The position numbers and the translations under genes were made by a program. Positions 19,765 through 30,424 of a stretch of 64,000 bases of DNA are shown in pieces (position 1 is the stretch's first letter; the number at the start of each line of letters is the position of its first letter). Under the pieces are notes generated by a model that saw nothing but the letters and a program-made list of their open reading frames with translations, searched no databases and was not told where the DNA came from. This stretch comes from Phosphuga atrata (lineage: Eukaryota > Arthropoda > Insecta > Coleoptera > Silphidae), in NCBI GenBank assembly GCA_944588485.1, contig OX155907.1, positions 22,358,940-22,422,939 on the forward strand. Reading direction: 5' to 3'.

Positions 19765-19850
19765 TGCTTGAACGAAGAGGAGTTGCAATCCTTGAATCCC
19801 ACAGAGATCCTGAGATTCCTAAAGGAATCGGGACTAGAGGAGGCGCTCTA
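19765..19850 (+). pseudogene. LINE open reading frame C-terminal end
   Basis: A short frame NEEELQSLNPTEILRFLKES then GLEEAL-stop. PxEILxFLKxSGL just before a stop is a recurrent C-terminal ending in RNase H-bearing insect LINEs. No upstream part is preserved; the sequence downstream to 19940 may be its 3' untranslated region. Confidence 0.45.
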
Positions 19851-20082
19851 AATGGATAAGTATAGCAACGATTAGAGGAAGAGGGTGGGGTACAATAGAT
19901 CTATGAACGTCGCAGTAGAAGTTACCACCGAAACCTCCAAAATCTATCTATGTATAGATAAATTTGTAATTGCTTGCTCAGTGAAGTAATATTTTGGCAG
20001 GACACGATTACAAAACCAACTTATTTTGTTTTTATTATTATACATAGATATTATCTTTTAATTAAAGTGATTTATAAAATGC

Positions 20083-20272
20083 TTGGCAGACCGCATAAAA
20101 TGTCGACGCGGGCCTTAAGCGGCCCGCGGGCCGCTTAAAAAGACGACGCGGGCCGCTTAAAAAGACGACGCGGGCCGCTTAAAAAGTCGACGCGGGCCTT
20201 AGGCGGCCCGCGGACCGAATAAAATGTCGACGCGGGCCTTAAACGGCCCGCGGGCCGCTACTTGCCAGGCCT
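20083..20272. repeat. GC-rich tandem repeat ending in a hAT-like terminus
   Basis: Units of about 24-26 bp (GACGACGCGGGCCGCTTAAAAA) repeat five to six times in an otherwise AT-rich region, with several GCGGCCCGCGGGCCGC palindromes. The right edge TTGCCAGGCCTG resembles the inverse of the hAT-type CAGGCCTGGGCAA terminus at 16167. No left terminus was identified. Confidence 0.6.
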
Positions 20273-20815
20273 GCTCTAATTATTCGATCAAATAGTTAAA
20301 TTGTTGGATCAAATAGTCTAATTGATGAATCAAATAAAACTCTTCGGAGAGGTTTTAAGATGTGAAATTAAAAAAGATATATTATGTTCTTCATTTACGT
20401 AACAAGCGAATTATAAGCAATAAAAAGTGTTTTTTTCTTATAATAAGTAGTGAAATTGTTAATAATTTGTGAAGAATAATTGATGGTTTTTCGATGTAGG
20501 GTGTTCAAATTGACCTTGTAAAAATTGTAACGCTTGAAGTTGGGTTTAATATGCGATCGAAAAAAGTAAATTAATTTTTATGTGTTGAAATCTGGTCACG
20601 GAACGCCTTTATAATTGCTAACGGAAAAACACAATTTTTTCAATCTGGATCAAACCATAGTACCAAAGTAATCATAGATTATATTCAGTAATAGGCACGG
20701 ATTGGTATATCTCTATCACCTCATATAACAGGACTACAACTACGGAAATAAGAGGCGCTTTTTTCTCTAAATAAAAATAAGCAACAAACTCCTTTCCTTC
20801 TCTCATAATACTCAC
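20273..20815. other. Low-repeat AT-rich stretch, probable intron
   Basis: It lies directly downstream (minus-strand sense) of the host exon and starts with its GTGAGT donor. No other coding block or shared repeat was recognised. Confidence 0.5.
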
Positions 20816-20998
20816 TCGCTTTATGTAGTTTTCAAAGTAACATTGCCATTCCATAGAACGCAGGACCAGCAGATGCCAACGTCTCTCGAGACCAGTAACA
20901 ATGTTCAAAGTCGCGCGGCTACAATCCGAACTCCTTTTGCACAGTTTTACCACCGAGTTCACGATCTTCCCGTGATTTTCAATATCCTTATGCAACAC
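20816..20998 (-). CDS. Host-gene internal exon, spectrin-repeat-like (KASH/nesprin-type?)
   Basis: A 183-bp, 61-codon open segment on the minus strand. It is preceded by a T-rich tract and AG (20999-21000) and followed by GTGAGT (20815-20810), so it fits a symmetric phase-0 exon. The peptide starts VLHKDIENHGKIVNSVVKLC and ends GLERRWHLLVLRSMEWQC then YFENYIKR. The LExRWxxLxLRSxEWQC pattern is characteristic of helical spectrin-type repeats in nuclear-envelope linker proteins (Klarsicht/nesprin family), from memory of the family. Other spectrin-repeat proteins cannot be excluded. It is surrounded by low-repeat DNA, unlike the rest of the window. No neighbouring exon of the same gene was recognised, so the window probably lies within large introns. 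Confidence 0.65.
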
Positions 20999-21000
20999 CT

Positions 21001-21409
21001 ATAACAAAATAATCAATTATATAACAAAATATGTTTTAGAAAGTATTAAAAATTTTATTACTAATTTTCGTGGATAATTAGTTTTTTTTGTATTAAATAA
21101 AGTATTGATAAATGGAGTGGAATTAAGGCCAGCGCACACGACTCATGAAAATCCACGCCGATCATCCATCTCGTTCGAGAAAGTTGCCGCTGCATTTTTT
21201 CATACACATGCAGCATTCATAATTGCAATTCATAATTAATAAATTGCTCCTCGCGCGTTACAATTTACTTCTTTTAAAATGCATCACTTCGTCTCTATTT
21301 TCCAGCCGCTTTATTGTAAAACTTTAATTAATATTATAAAATACTTTCTTCGTAACTTTCTTGTTTACATTTTTTATTCGGCAGCGACACGCAATCTTCG
21401 ACGATACGA
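21001..21409. other. Low-repeat stretch upstream of the exon
   Basis: It contains the splice acceptor tract of the exon and otherwise AT-rich DNA with no coding signal, ending where the 290-bp satellite starts. Confidence 0.5.
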
Positions 21410-23020
21410 AGAAACTACATGCAAACAATAAAAAAAACGTCTAATGATCAGCATTAAAACGAGATTAATGAAAACTTATTCAAAATGAGAATGCGTGCAA
21501 ACTAAAAAACAATAATTACTTTTGTTTTCGAGAAATTGTATCAAAATATTTTTATCTACTCACACACATTAATAAATACATTATTGTATGTGAAGGATGC
21601 TATTATTATAATCGTGTGTAAAAGTATCCAAATCGTGCGTAAAAGTACAATGTAAATCAAATAGAGTTTCATTATTAAACGATTTATGTTTGTTGTTCTA
21701 CGTAGACACTACATGCAAACAATAAAAAAAACGTGTAATAATCAGAATTAAAACGAGATTAATGAAAATTATTCAAAATGAGAATGCGTGCAAACTAAAA
21801 AACAATAATTACTTGTTTTCGAGAAATTGTATTAACATATTTTTATCTACTCACACACATTAATAAACACATTATTGTATGTGAAGGATGCCATTATTAT
21901 AATCATGTGTAAAAGTATCCAAATCGTGCGTAAAAGTCCAATGTAAATCAAATGGAGTTTTATTATTAAACAATTTCTGTTTGTTGTTATACGAAGAAAC
22001 TACATGCAAACAATAAAAAAACGTCTAATGATCAACATTAAAACGAGATTAATGAAAAGTTATTCAAAATGAGAATGCGTGCAAACTAAAAAACAATAAT
22101 TACTTGTTCTCGAGAAATTGTATCAAAATATTTTTATCTACTCATACACATTAATAAATACATTATTGAATGTATAGAATGCTATTATTATAATCGTGTG
22201 TAAAAGTATCCAAATCGTGCGTAAAAGTCCAATGTAAATGAAATGGAGTTGCATTATTAAACGATTTCTGTTTGTTGTTATACGAAGAAACTAAACGTCT
22301 AATGATCAGCATTAAAACGAGATTAATGAAAAATTATTCAAAATGAGAATGCGTGCAAACTAAAAAACAATAATTACTTGTTTTCGAGAGATTGTATCAA
22401 AATATTTTGATCTACTCACTCACATTAATAAATACATTAATGTATGTGAAGGATGCCATTATTATAATCGTGTGTAAACGAATTCAAATCGTGCGTAAAA
22501 ATCCAATGTAAATCAAATGGAGTTGCATTATTAAACGATTTCTGTTTGTTGTTATACGAAGAAACTAAACGTCTAATGATCAGCATTAAAACGAGATTAA
22601 TGAAAAATTATGCATAAATATTTATTTATGCCATTATTATAATCGTGTGTAAAAGTATCCAAATCGTGCGTAAAAGTCCAATGTAAATCAAATGGAGTTT
22701 CATTATTAAACGATTTCTGTTTGTTGTTATACGAAGAAACTAAACGTCCAATAATCAGCATTAAAACGAGATTAATGAAAAATTATTCAAAATGAGAATG
22801 CGTGCAAACTAAAAAACATTAATTACTTGTTTTCGAGAAATTGTATCAAAATATTTTTATCTACTCACTCGCATTAATAACTACGTTATTGTATGTGAAG
22901 GATGCCATTATTATAATAGTATGTAAAAATATCTGAATCGTGCGTAAAAGTCCAATGTAAATCAAATAGAGTTTCATTATTAAACGATTTCTGTTTGTTG
23001 TTACTATGGTCAACAACTCG
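21410..23020 (+). repeat. Satellite W: ~290-bp unit, five to six copies
   Basis: Unit starts (CGAAGAAACTA) fall at about 21408, 21703, 21993, 22283, 22557 and 22733. The last steps are shorter because of internal deletions. Each unit holds AATGAGAATGCGTGCAAACT, TTTTATCTACTCACxCACAT, GTATGTGAAGGATGCxATTA and AATCGTGTGTAAAAGTATCC. Solo copies occur at 1442-2480 (inverse) and 60385-60575, so the family is both tandem and dispersed. Confidence 0.9.
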
Positions 23021-23487
23021 CGTCACTAAACAAAAAAATGAAATAAATTTTATGACGTATGCTAAAATTTAATTCATTTTTCTTTCTTTGAATCAAGAAG
23101 TCTCGGGCTCTCAGTCTGGATTTATCTGGTTCTAATATAACTTAACCTAACCGTAACCGTATCTAGATTAAATCTAGGTTAATCTAGATTACATCGACAA
23201 CGACCAAATAGTGTTCCCGTCCCTGTGCGTTTTTACTAGTTAGCAATTTTTGCCACAGAGGTACTGAACGTTCAAACTTTATTTTGTCAGTGATTCTCAT
23301 GCAAAAAAGCCCTTCTTCACACACTTGTATCATAAACCACTATTTTGTCTTATAATTTTCTTGTCTTGAATTCGAAAATATCTCGAAAATAAACAAAATT
23401 TTGAAAAATGTGTTCTCGTCACTGTGCGTTTTTGCTAGTTACCAATTTTTGCCACGCAGGCGCCGAACGTTCAAACCTTATTGTGTC

Positions 23488-24072
23488 TAGGGATTGCAAT
23501 CCGGTGTCATTTTCAATCCGGCCGGATCCGGCCAAATTTCCACCGATCCGGCCGGATCCGCCCGGAGAGTCTACCGTCAGTGACAGTCTACAAATGTTAA
23601 TTTTGTAAAATCTCAACCTCATTTTCAACGATCTGGCGCTGCCTTATTTTTCCAAATATTAATAATAGGGTTTCAGATTTTCAAAATCTGGACTTTTTGG
23701 AGAAATTTGTGGTTTTTAGAGTTCCAAAATTCCTCCAAATAGTCACACAGTAAAGAAACTAGTGAGAGTCTACAAATGTTAATTGACAATGACAATTTTT
23801 TTGGAAAAAAGGTGCGCGTTATGCACCAAAAAATTAGCCAATTATTGTAAGAATACATTTTTTATCACAAAATCAATTTTCATTTTGAAAAAACCATGTG
23901 GCGCCATGCGCATCACTCATTTAAAGTACCTACTCATGCAACAGCGCGATTATTTTACCAAAAATTAGCATCACCGGATCCGGTGACCGGATCCAGTATA
24001 TTGCTACCGGATCCGGTAAACGTTTAGTGATGCCGCCTCCGCCGGATTATTGGATCCGGTTTGCAATCCCTA
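23488..24072. mobile_element. hAT-type element X, copy 2 (585 bp)
   Basis: The termini TAGGGATTGCAATCCGG and TTGCAATCCCTA form the TIR. TSDs are ATTGTGTC (23480-23487) and ACTGTGTC (24073-24080), one mismatch. CCGGATCCGG-type repeats crowd both ends. The interior has one copy of a ~180-bp unit that is amplified in the 3.4-kb copy. Non-coding. Confidence 0.85.
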
Positions 24073-24539
24073 ACTGTGTCAGTGATTCTCATGCACAAAA
24101 GTCCTTCTTCACAATTCACAATTTTATGACGTATGCAAAAATGTAATTCATTGTTCTTTCTTTGAATAAAGAAGTCTCGGCCCCTCAGTCTGGATTTATC
24201 TGGCTATAATATAACTTAACCAAACCATAACCTTATCGAGATTAAATCTAGGTTAACCTAGATTACATCGACAACGTGCGTTTTTACTAGTTAGCAACTT
24301 TTGCCACAGAGGTGCTGAACGTTCAAACTATATTTTGTCAGTGATTCTCATGCACAAACGCCCTTCTCCACACACATGTATCATAAACTACTATTTTGTC
24401 TTATAATTTCCTTGTTTTGAATTCGAAAACATCTCGAAAACTAAACGAAATTTTGAAAAATGTGTTCTCGTCACTGTGCGTTTTTACTAGTTAGCAATTT
24501 GTTCCACGGAGGCGCCGAACGTTCAAACCGTATTGTGTC

Positions 24540-25123
24540 TAGGGATTGCAATCCGGTGTCATTTTTAATCCGGCCGGATCCGGTCAAATTTCCAACGATC
24601 CGGCCGGATCCGTCCGAATCCGGCCGGATCGATGGAATTATCGATGGAAATGTAACATAATAAACTTTAATTAATCTTCTGAGATCACAACAATTAGGTA
24701 TTTGAGCTTGCTAACAAGTCTAATTCTTATATTTATGACAGACATCATGATGAATCTGTCTAACGAAATATTATTTTTAGTTACACAGTAAAGCAACTAG
24801 TGAGAGTCTACAAATGTTAATTGGCACAGACAATTTTTTTGGAAAAAAGGTGCGCGTTATACACCAACAAATTAGCTAATTATTGTATTGTATATAAACT
24901 ATACATTATTTATCACAAAATCAATTTTGGTTTTGAAAAAACCATGTGGTGCAAATTACCTCATACTTATACAACAGCGCGATAAGTTTACCAATAATTG
25001 ACATCACCCGATCCGGCGACCGGATCCGGTATATTGCTACCGGATGCAGTGACCGGATCCGGTATATTGCTATCGGATCCGGTAAACGTTTAGTGATGCC
25101 GGATTTCCGGATCCAGTTTTCTA
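24540..25123. mobile_element. hAT-type element X, copy 3 (584 bp)
   Basis: The left terminus is as in X2. The right terminus has lost the GGATTGCAATCC part and ends TTTTCTA. The TSDs ATTGTGTC at 24532-24539 and 25124-25131 are perfect. An unoccupied paralogous target (ATTTTGTC followed by AGTGATTCTCATGC) is present at 23279-23286. Confidence 0.85.
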
Positions 25124-25245
25124 ATTGTGTCAGTGATTCTCATGTACAAAAGCTCTTCTTCACACACTTGTATCATAAACTACTATTTTGTGTTATAATT
25201 TTCTTGTCTTGAATTTGAAAATATCTCGAAAACTAAACGAAATTT

Positions 25246-25635
25246 GGAAAAATGTTTCAAACAAAAGTTGCAGAGAATTGAATTTCCTATGATAAACCTT
25301 GTTATCTAGTGACTTTTAGTCTGTCGGTTTGGTGATAATCAACTTTGGATAAAGTCAAAACTTTGTTTTTGTTACATATTGTTTTCGTTTCGAAAAATGT
25401 TTTATATTTTTCTTGTTTGAAAAACTATGCAATTTCTACTACTCTTACACAGATAAGATAAGATAGATTGGTCTAGGATCAGTCTCTTAGTAACCTAGCT
25501 ATTGTAGATAACCATTACTCATGTTCAACTACATTGATATTGTATGATGCAAATATTATAAACTAAACTAAGTAATTGAATAAGTGGATTTTTTTGTTTC
25601 TAGATTCAACAGCTCCGTAGATAAAATGTATGACA
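25246..25635. other. Unassigned stretch between arrays
   Basis: AT-rich, with no coding or repeat signal recognised apart from a short AAGATAAGATAGAT tract. Confidence 0.4.
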
Positions 25636-27240
25636 CACGTGTGTGAAAGGCTTTTGTGCAAGAGTTGCGAAGTTTAAAGCACGAGCCGAAGGCGATTGGT
25701 TTAATCGGAATGCGTGCACAAAAGCCCTTCTTCACACACTTGTATCATAAACTACTAATATATAAAACTTTTAATTTTGTAATTTTTATGCTTAAAACGT
25801 ATAACATCAGAAAAATGGACACATAACATATCCTTGTGGGATACCAAAACCATATAACACTGAGGATTCAAACATGATTTGCAAATTAATATCAAATAAG
25901 AATGTTGGAAGAAAACAAAATTTGAGAAACTGAATAATAATCGTTTTATAAAACAGGGTGTATAAGGTTTACACACCCTTAAATTTATGTTTTTTTTAAA
26001 TTGAATTGATAATTAATTCATAAAAAATATTTATAAAGTGAACACATAATTATGACCTATAAAAGGCTCTTGTGCATGAGTTGCGAAGTTTAAAGCACGA
26101 ACCGAAGGCGTTTGGTTTAATCGCAATGCGTGCACAAAAGCCCTTCTTCACACACTTGTATCATAAACTACTAATATATAAAACTTTTATTTTTTTAATT
26201 TTTATACTTAAAACCTATAACATCAGAAAAATGGACACATAACATATCCGTGTGGGATACCAAAAATATATAACAATATAATAAATATATAACAAGATTT
26301 GCAAGTTAATTTGAAATAAGAATGTTGGAAGAAAACAAAATTTGAGAAACTGAATAAAAATCATTTTATAAAACAGGGTGTGAAAAGGTTTACACACCCT
26401 TAAATTTATGTTTTTTTTAATTGAATTGATAATTAATATATAAAAAACATTTATAAAGTGAACACATAATTATGACCTATGAAAGGCTTTTGTGCATGAG
26501 TTGCGAAGTTTAAAGCACGAGCCGAATGCGAGTGGTTAAATCGCAATGAGTGCACAAAAGCCCTTCCTCACACACTTGTATCATAAACTACTAATATATA
26601 AAACTTTTGATTTTGTAATTTTTATACTTAAAACCTATATCATCAGAAAAATGGACACATAACATATCCTTGTGGGATACCAAAACTATATAACAATGAG
26701 GATTCAAACAAGATTTGCAAGTTAATTTAAAAAAGAATTTTGGAAGAAAACAAAATATGATAAACTGAATAAAAATCATTTTATGAAATAGGGTGTGTAA
26801 GGTTTATACACCCTTAAATGTATGTTTTTTTTTTAAAATTGAATTGATAGTTAATTCGGTACTTACGTATTAACGCCACTGCAGCGAGAGGTCGCGCTAC
26901 CGCGCGATATCTAATCTGGATTAATCTACTCCAATATAACCTAATCTAACCCTTATCCAATATTTTTTCTTATTTCGGATCGAGAGGTTGCGCTACGAGG
27001 GGTCGATTTATCTGCTCCGTTATAACATAATCTAACCATACATTTTGTTCAAATCTGTAGCGCGGTGGCGTTAGTACGTAAGAACCATTAATTCAGAAAA
27101 AATATTTATAAACCGAACACATAATTATGCCCTGTGGGATACCAAGAAAACAAAACATCAACTCATAAACTAATGAGGATAAAAACAAGATTAATGTACA
27201 AATTCATATACAAATTCTAAAGATATTTATATACAAAAAG
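25636..27240 (+). repeat. ~418-bp tandem repeat, three copies plus a partial
   Basis: The landmark GTTGCGAAGTTTAAAGCACG recurs at about 25664, 26080 and 26499. Each unit contains a near-palindrome (GGCTTTTGTGCA with TGCACAAAAGCC about 70 bp apart) and the block ATGGACACATAACATATCC. The fourth partial copy is broken by a MITE at 26858-27086. Minus-strand open frames (starting MCKP) recur only because the unit repeats. Confidence 0.85.
26858..27086. mobile_element. 229-bp MITE with ~25-bp TIR
   Basis: The left end GGTACTTACGTATTAACGCC and right end GGCGTTAGTACGTAAGAACC are inverse copies with few mismatches. It is flanked by TTAATTC on both sides (26851-26857 and 27088-27094; 8 bp if one mismatch is allowed). 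It interrupts the 418-bp repeat, whose sequence resumes directly afterwards. The superfamily is uncertain. Confidence 0.8.
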
Positions 27241-28192
27241 GTTAAACGCCCTTAAATTCTTAGGGGTGTTTCTTAAGGGTTTATTGGATTAACACTAAGC
27301 TGCGCCTGGTTTCACAAACATATAATTTATGTTTTGTTTGGTTGTAAATCTGATCTAATCTATAAATAGTTGAATAGATATGAATCAGTGTGTAGTTTTG
27401 AACTTAGCAATTTATTAGATAATTGATTGTTTGTAGATGGATTTGAAGCAAACATAATTTGTGTAATGTAATATTTGTCAAAGTTCAATGAATTTCAGTT
27501 AAAGTACAATGCTCTCTGTGCAAGGGAGTCAAATTGTTTGTTATCTGATAAATTACTCAAGAGAATAACATTATGCACATGTTTTGCAATAAAATGTATC
27601 AAAGCGAAGATGGAAATTGAGCCTTGTGTATGCAGAGTGTAAGAATTTGCACATACACAAAGTTGTTGTAATTTCTAGCACAAAATCACCTATTATTCTC
27701 GTAGAAACAATTTCAAATTGCACACACGTGCGTTCATCCAGATAAACTTAAAGGGCAAGGTAAATAAACATATTAGCGTTTCTAATTCTTATCAAAATTA
27801 AAATTTAATCACGGTATAAACGTGTAACCGTACCTACCAGTTAAGATATCTTAATCCGGGATCACTATTATATTTTTCGTTTCTATTTCACGATTTTTAA
27901 ACCTAGTTTCTTTATAATAGCCAACTTTCTTGAGATGTAAATTGCTACATCTTGGGATGATTACCACACTTTGTAATCAAATACGCAAACATCTACAAAC
28001 CTTACTTAAATATTAACACAGTCCTGTGCTAGATTAGCTCCAATTTTATACAACCGTATCGTTTCACACAGAAAGATCAAAAGCTTTTCAAACTCATATG
28101 TGTTATACTTTGTTGAATTTAGAATATTAAATAAAATAAAATTAAAAATTTTAAGTAATCCCATACACAAAAAAAACTCTAAAAAGTTTTTT
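27241..28192. other. Low-repeat AT-rich stretch
   Basis: No family shared with the rest of the window and no coding block was recognised. Probably intron or intergenic DNA. Confidence 0.45.
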
Positions 28193-28236
28193 TTTCCTGA
28201 GCTATGGTAATTCGTCTTAAGGAAGTTCGTCTGTAT
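28193..28236 (-). mobile_element. pogo-type element terminal fragment
   Basis: On the minus strand it reads TACAGACGAACTTCCTTAAG then ACGAATTACCATAGCTCAGG, the 5' terminus of the pogo family at 28889 and 33562. Only the first ~45 bp are present. Confidence 0.6.
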
Positions 28237-29261
28237 TTTGAAATATAAGGCAGCAATTAAATATCTCTATTGCCCTTCATTAGAAGAACCTATTAATATT
28301 TTGATAATGAGCGTCACCGCATCGGGGATAGGGATTGCAATCCGGTGTCATTTTCAATCCGGCCGGATCCGGCCAAATTTTCACCGATCCGGCCGGATCC
28401 GTCCGGATCCGTTGGGATCCGGCCGGATCGGTGGAATTAAATCTAACATAATAAACTTTACTTAATCTACTGAGATCACAACACTTAGGTATTTGGGCAT
28501 GCTAACAAGTCTTATTATTATATTTATGACAGACATCATGATGAATCTGTCTAAAGAAATATAATATCTATTTAGTTTAATCAACTTACTATAAATACCG
28601 TATTTGCCGATAAATGAGGTGCACCCTAAAATTCAACCTACTTTTTGTGCGCTTATAACGCGGACCTATGTTTTAGAGCTCAACCTCATCTTGATTGATC
28701 TGTCGCTGTCTTATTTTTACAAACATTAACAAAACGGTTTCAGATTTTCAAATTCAAATTTCAAAGGATTTTAAAAATTCCTCCAAATAGTCTCACAGTA
28801 GAGAAAATAACAAGACTCTATGAATGTTAATTTTTTTAAATATTAACCTCGTCTTCGTTAATCTGTCGCTGCCTTATTTTTCAAAATATAGACGAACTTC
28901 CTTAAGTCGAATTACCATAGTTCAGAAAAAAAAAATTGGAGTTATAGAAAATTCGAGTTAGAGAAATACATAATTACAAACTGAGCAAAATTCACTTTAC
29001 AAAATTTGTTCAAAGTAAATATAACAAAATATAACATATGTATTTATTTATAAACAAAACAAAGAGTATACATTATTAATATAATGTTATATAATTATAA
29101 TTTATTAAAAATAATTATAATTAATATATTATTTTTTGAAAAAGTCGGAAATTTAAAGTTTCCATTAAAAAATTCTCTATCTACAAAGTTCTCCAAAGTA
29201 GATAATGCGGGGTACACTTCGTCTGAAGAAGGGACTCTCAGCCAACTCTTGTTAAGCAGAC

Positions 29262-29875
29262 GATAAACTTAATATTTATGAACTTAGTCTACTAAAATCT
29301 TAATAACTAGACTGATTGATTAGTTAAGACTACGAAATTTAGTACACACTTAGTCAACGAAACGCACTAACGTTGTATGAAAACTAGAATATCCCATCTA
29401 GTTAACTAAGCGGACTATAGCCTTGTAAACTTATGCATCATCAAACTTAATATAAATTAACGATGTTTACTAAAACCTTGATAACTTGATTAATTGACTA
29501 GATAATACTACAAAATTTAGTACTTACTTAGTCAACGAAACGCACTAAGGTTGTATAAACACTAGAATATCCTATCTGGTTTACTAATTGGACTATGGCC
29601 TTGTAAACTTATGCATGAACAAACTTAATATAAATGAACTGTGTGTACTAAAACCTTGATAACTTGACTAATTGACTAGATAAGACTACGCAATTTAGTA
29701 TACACTTAGTCAACGAAACGGATTAACGTTGCATGGAAACTAGAATATTCTATCTAGTTTACTAAGCGGACTATAGCCTTGTAAACTTATGCAACTTCAA
29801 ACTTAACGTAAATGAACTGCGTTTGCTAAAACCTTGATAACTTGTCTAATTGACTAGATAAGACTACGAAAGTCT
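29262..29875 (+). repeat. ~180-bp tandem repeat, 3.4 copies, inside the pogo element
   Basis: The landmark CCTTGTAAACTTATGCA recurs at about 29422, 29602 and 29777, and AAACTTAATATAAATxAAC at about 29449 and 29628. Units also share TTGACTAGATAAxACTACxA and TTAGTCAACGAAACG. Confidence 0.85.
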
Positions 29876-29939
29876 TCTTAGGTACACTTTTCAAACGTAT
29901 GCATCGTTAGTTGCACCATATTCGGCTTTGTTTAGAATT

Positions 29940-30077
29940 TCAGAATATACTACTTGGAGGAATCCCAAAATCTTCAGCAATGACTTTTTTCTTTTTCATT
30001 CCTTTGTCAACTTCACTTATCAACCTCACTTTGTCAGATAACGACATCGTATTGAGTTTTCTTCTCTGACCACTCAT
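29940..30077 (-). pseudogene. pogo-type transposase N-terminal (CENP-B-like HTH) remnant, 45 codons
   Basis: The minus-strand frame starts MSGQRRKLNTMSLSDKVRLI, continues SEVDKGMKKKKVIAEDFGIP and ends PSSIF-stop. The LSxKxxLIxExxxG...xxIAxxFGIPxSS pattern is the psq/CENP-B N-terminal helix-turn-helix of pogo/Tigger transposases. The frame stops where the second DNA-binding half and DDE domain should begin. A related, more damaged remnant is in the other pogo copy (34535-34650). Confidence 0.85.
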
Positions 30078-30424
30078 ATTTGCAATTATAGCGGCAGAGG
30101 TAAGAAGAAAGAATTTCTAAAATTTCATTAATATAGAGCACCTTTGCTATAACAAATAGGATACGGTTTATGCTGAGGCAATATCCGGCACCATACATTT
30201 TGGAAAGTACGCAGCGATTAAAAAAATGGAGATTATTTTCTATGTAAAATTTTACCAATGTACACATTTTTACTACGAGTTATGGAAAAATTCGAGTCAA
30301 GGAAAATTCGAGTTATGGAAGTTAATTTATATGTAAAATGCTATCTAAACGTATGAATTTCTAAAAAAGTTCGAGTTATAGAAAATTTGGAGTTATAGAA
30401 GTTCGAGTTATGGAAGTTAGACTG

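Larger units (their letters stand above)
23030..25245 (+). repeat. ~1.07-kb tandem duplication containing hAT copies X2 and X3
   Basis: The block ATGACGTATGCxAAAATxTA, TCTCGGxCxCTCAGTCTGGA, GTGCGTTTTTACTAGTTAGC, TTGTCAGTGATTCTCATGCA and TTGAATTCGAAAA appears twice (from ~23050 and ~24118). The inner ~200-bp CTGTGCGTTTTTxCTAGTTA to TTGAAAAATGTGTTCTCGTC segment is itself repeated within each. X2 and X3 occupy the same position in each copy, so the hAT insertion predates the duplication. Confidence 0.8.
28889..30424 (-). mobile_element. pogo/Tigger-type element (1.5 kb) inside hAT copy 4
   Basis: The termini TAGACGAACTTCC and GGAAGTTAGACTG correspond to the family TIR CAGTCGAACTTCC. TA dinucleotides flank both ends (28887-28888 and 30425-30426). 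The repeat unit it entered resumes directly after it (ATTTACAAAACGG, compare 31150-31165), which gives the empty site. It contains a CENP-B-type DNA-binding remnant on the minus strand and a nested 180-bp tandem array. It has no catalytic domain and is a deletion derivative. Confidence 0.85.

Noticed and set aside
21410..23020. CRISPR-like regularly spaced repeats
   Set aside because: The repeated units are ~290 bp and contiguous, without short direct repeats alternating with unique spacers, in an insect genomic context.
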